Assembly (NCBI GenBank): GCA_020201235.1
Contig: JAIVHD010000299.1
Coordinates: 1-7,266 of the forward strand
DNA length: 7,266 nucleotides
Origin: Lysobacteraceae bacterium
GTDB lineage: Bacteria; Pseudomonadota; Gammaproteobacteria; Xanthomonadales; Wenzhouxiangellaceae
Direction: 5' to 3'
The first letter of the stretch is position 1. Each line of letters begins with the position of its first letter. A model generated the notes under the pieces. That model ran no database searches. It saw only the letters and a list, made by a program, of their open reading frames with translations, and was not told where the DNA came from. The translations under genes and the position numbers were made by a program. Below are positions 5,194 to 7,266 of the stretch, piece after piece.

Positions 5194-7266
5194 CTAGCGC
5201 GCGTTGACGGACTCGGGTGTCGGGAGATCGGCGCGTTCGAACGCCAGCGCCAGTTTCGGGTCATTGGCGATCCCGCCCAGCAGCCGGCTGTCGGAGATTG
5301 CCTGCAGTCCGCCGAGCACGCCCCAGGTCGGGTGCAGCCCGCTCGCGAGCGCCCGATCGAGGCGCGCCACCGCGTCTTCGGAGCGTCCGGAGACGGCGTG
5401 ATTCGCGGCCAGATACAGGTTGCGCCGCACTGCTTCCAGCGACGACTCTGCGGCGAGCACACCGGTGAGATGGCGATCGAGCAATCTTCGTGCGTCCTGC
5501 GCGCGGCCGGAGTCGCGCAGCGCCAGTGCATACCAGGGTGCGTTGATCCATGCCGCCTGGCCGAGCAGCGGTCCGGAATCCCTCAACCAGTCGGTGAAAT
5601 GCCGGCCGTACAGCTCGGCGGCGTCCTCGTATCTTTCAGCCTGAACCGCGAACTGGCCGAGCAGCAGGGCCTGCTCCGGCGTGTCGGCGCTCAGTTGCCT
5701 GCGTGCTTCTTCGTAGGCCGCGACAAAGTCGCGGTCCAGCATTGCCGCCCATGCCCGTCCCAGGAAGCCGGCCGTGGAGTCGCCAGCGTCCAGCAATGCC
5801 CGCGCCCGGTCAAATTCCCCGACCGACGCAAGTAGCTGCAGCCTGAGCAGTTCGGCGTCGCGGTTCCCGACATCGACGCCGTCCAGTTGCCGCAAGGCTT
5901 CCCCGGCATCGCCGCGGGCCAGTGCGACGCTGGCCTCGAGTCGGGCGATGAACTCGTCCGGAGCGCCGTGCTGGCGAGCCTGGTCGACCAGTTGCGCCGA
6001 CTCCTCGGTCCGGCCTGTTACCAGCATGGATTCGACCAGCACCTCGTAAAGTTCATGATCGAGCGGATTGACGGCAAGCGCATCCCGACCGTGCCCGGTC
6101 GCGCAGCGGAAGTCGCCGAATGCGGCGCAGTGGCGGACCCGCAGCCCCAACAGCGCCGGATCACCGGGAAAGCGTTCCAGTGCGTGCTCAATATCGCTGA
6201 GTACGCGCAGGAAATCCGCGTCGCGCCCCCGCCAGCGGGTAATCAGGCTTTCGGCCTGCGCACGCCAGCGCAAAACCTGGCGGGATTCCGGCGCGAGCGT
6301 GATGGCCTGATCTAGCAGAGTTCGGGCCCGATTGGTGCGTTCTTCGAAATCGGATGTTTCCAGCCTGGCCAGCAGCAGCAACGCGATGCCGTGGGCCGCG
6401 CGAGCTTCGCCGGATTCCGGAACCTTGTCGGCCAGGCTGGCTGCAATCTCGCGCGCCCGGCGAACATCTTCCGCCGTACCGCGCGCCAGAGATGCACGCA
6501 GCCGCAGCCAATCGACTGCATCGGGGTGGGAGGCGAAGCCCTTTCTGCGGTCATTGCCCGGGCGTGGGCCGTTGGACGGGAACAATCTGCTCGCCAGGCG
6601 GTCCAGCGCTTGGTCGAGTTCGGCCGGCGGCACTTCTTCGGAGTGTTCGGCGAGGACCCCCCGATCGGCAGCTTGCACCAGTTGGGCGTTAATGGTGAGC
6701 GTGTCCCCGTCGCGGCGAACGCTGCCCTCCACCAGGTGCTCGACGCCAAAGACTCTGGCAGCACCATCGCTGGCGGCCCGTCGGCGTTCGAATTCAAACG
6801 TTGAGGTTGTGCCGACCACGCTCAGGGCCGGGGCATCTTGCAGCCGATCGGCCAACTCGCTCGTGACGCCTTCGGCGACCAGACGGCCGTCGAGATCGGA
6901 GTTGACCGCCGCGAACGGAAATACGGCGACGCGCTGTGGTTCAGTGCGGGTATCCAGCAGCGCTGTGACGTCTTTGGCCGTAATCAGCTCCATTCCGATC
7001 AGCCAACCGTCGCGACCGATACCAACCAGGATGACGGTGAACACCAGCGCGAGGATGACGACCGAATCGACGACGCGCGGCCCGCTAACAGGCTCTTGCT
7101 GCTCGGTCGCGGCCTTCCCGTGACGACGCAACCCGTTTGGCGTGATCTCGTACAGCCATGCCGCCATGATCGTGATGGGCAAGCCCAGCGCCAGGATGAA
7201 AAACAATGCCCGCAGTATCCAGTTGGGTGCTTCGAAGGCCGGCAGCACCAGCCCTGCGACCTGCGC
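5194..7266 (-). CDS. Membrane-anchored TolB/FlgO-like domain protein with TPR repeats, N-terminus outside window
   Basis: The frame stays open to the window edge (AQVAGLVLPAFEAPNW), so the true start lies upstream; 690 residues are visible. In order, counted from the edge: a TM helix at about 17-38 ending in WLYEITPNGLRR, a motif typical of this family; a second TM at about 66-84; and a TolB/FlgO-like domain at about 111-228. That domain contains RVAVFPF, LVAEGVTSELADRL, VVGTTSTFEF and HLVEGSVRRDGDTLTINAQL. A long Ala/Arg/Leu-rich helical tail follows, of degenerate TPR type (about 245-690), ending ESVNAR. Relatives often start with a short RNVxRVA segment and another TM helix; others carry a DNA-binding or cyclase domain in front. 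The function is unknown. The layout suggests a membrane-tethered scaffold or signalling protein with its TPR tail outside the cytoplasm if three helices are present. The TAG stop at 5194-5196 precedes the palindrome cluster. Confidence 0.85.
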   Translation of the reverse strand, partial: AQVAGLVLPAFEAPNWILRALFFILALGLPITIMAAWLYEITPNGLRRHGKAATEQQEPVSGPRVVDSVVILALVFTVILVGIGRDGWLIGMELITAKDVTALLDTRTEPQRVAVFPFAAVNSDLDGRLVAEGVTSELADRLQDAPALSVVGTTSTFEFERRRAASDGAARVFGVEHLVEGSVRRDGDTLTINAQLVQAADRGVLAEHSEEVPPAELDQALDRLASRLFPSNGPRPGNDRRKGFASHPDAVDWLRLRASLARGTAEDVRRAREIAASLADKVPESGEARAAHGIALLLLARLETSDFEERTNRARTLLDQAITLAPESRQVLRWRAQAESLITRWRGRDADFLRVLSDIEHALERFPGDPALLGLRVRHCAAFGDFRCATGHGRDALAVNPLDHELYEVLVESMLVTGRTEESAQLVDQARQHGAPDEFIARLEASVALARGDAGEALRQLDGVDVGNRDAELLRLQLLASVGEFDRARALLDAGDSTAGFLGRAWAAMLDRDFVAAYEEARRQLSADTPEQALLLGQFAVQAERYEDAAELYGRHFTDWLRDSGPLLGQAAWINAPWYALALRDSGRAQDARRLLDRHLTGVLAAESSLEAVRRNLYLAANHAVSGRSEDAVARLDRALASGLHPTWGVLGGLQAISDSRLLGGIANDPKLALAFERADLPTPESVNAR

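Noticed and set aside
4897..5197. Small open frames in the ald-TPR gap (83 codons minus, 91 codons plus)
   Set aside because: They are made of the palindromic repeat sequence, lack a ribosome binding site, and begin at weak starts. Frames on both strands through an inverted repeat are expected by chance.
6332..7123. 263-codon plus-strand frame opposite the TPR protein
   Set aside because: It is antisense to a recognisable domain protein, Ser/Arg-rich, with no family features.

Overview
All four genes in this window lie on the minus strand of GC-rich DNA. The protein families point to a gammaproteobacterium. The TolB-like TPR membrane protein, the RND pump and an Ald-type alanine dehydrogenase would fit a Xanthomonadales or Wenzhouxiangella-like lineage, but this placement is inference from memory of those families and has not been tested.

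In the direction of transcription (high to low coordinates), the window opens inside a membrane-anchored protein with a TolB/FlgO-like domain and a long TPR tail (7266-5194, N-terminus outside the window). A gap of about 400 bases follows (5193-4789). It holds two large imperfect palindromes with a smaller hairpin between them, then the presumed leader and control region of the next gene. That gene is a complete, canonical alanine dehydrogenase, ald (4788-3667). After a 98-base spacer comes an RND-pump pair: a lipoprotein periplasmic adaptor (3568-2787) and the inner-membrane RND permease (2790 to beyond position 1). The pair overlaps by ATGA, which suggests translational coupling.

The main anomaly is the adaptor. 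Its N-terminal half (signal, first lipoyl half, alpha-hairpin) and C-terminal half (end of the beta-barrel plus membrane-proximal domain) are in different frames. About 70-80 residues that normally join them are absent. This is a deletion with a frameshift, real or artefactual, beside a permease frame that stays open for all 930 visible codons. The palindrome cluster at 4952-5163 is the second item worth checking, as a candidate dispersed repeat. I see no RNA gene, CRISPR array, transposase or integrase. I found no convincing evidence of a previously undescribed multi-gene system.
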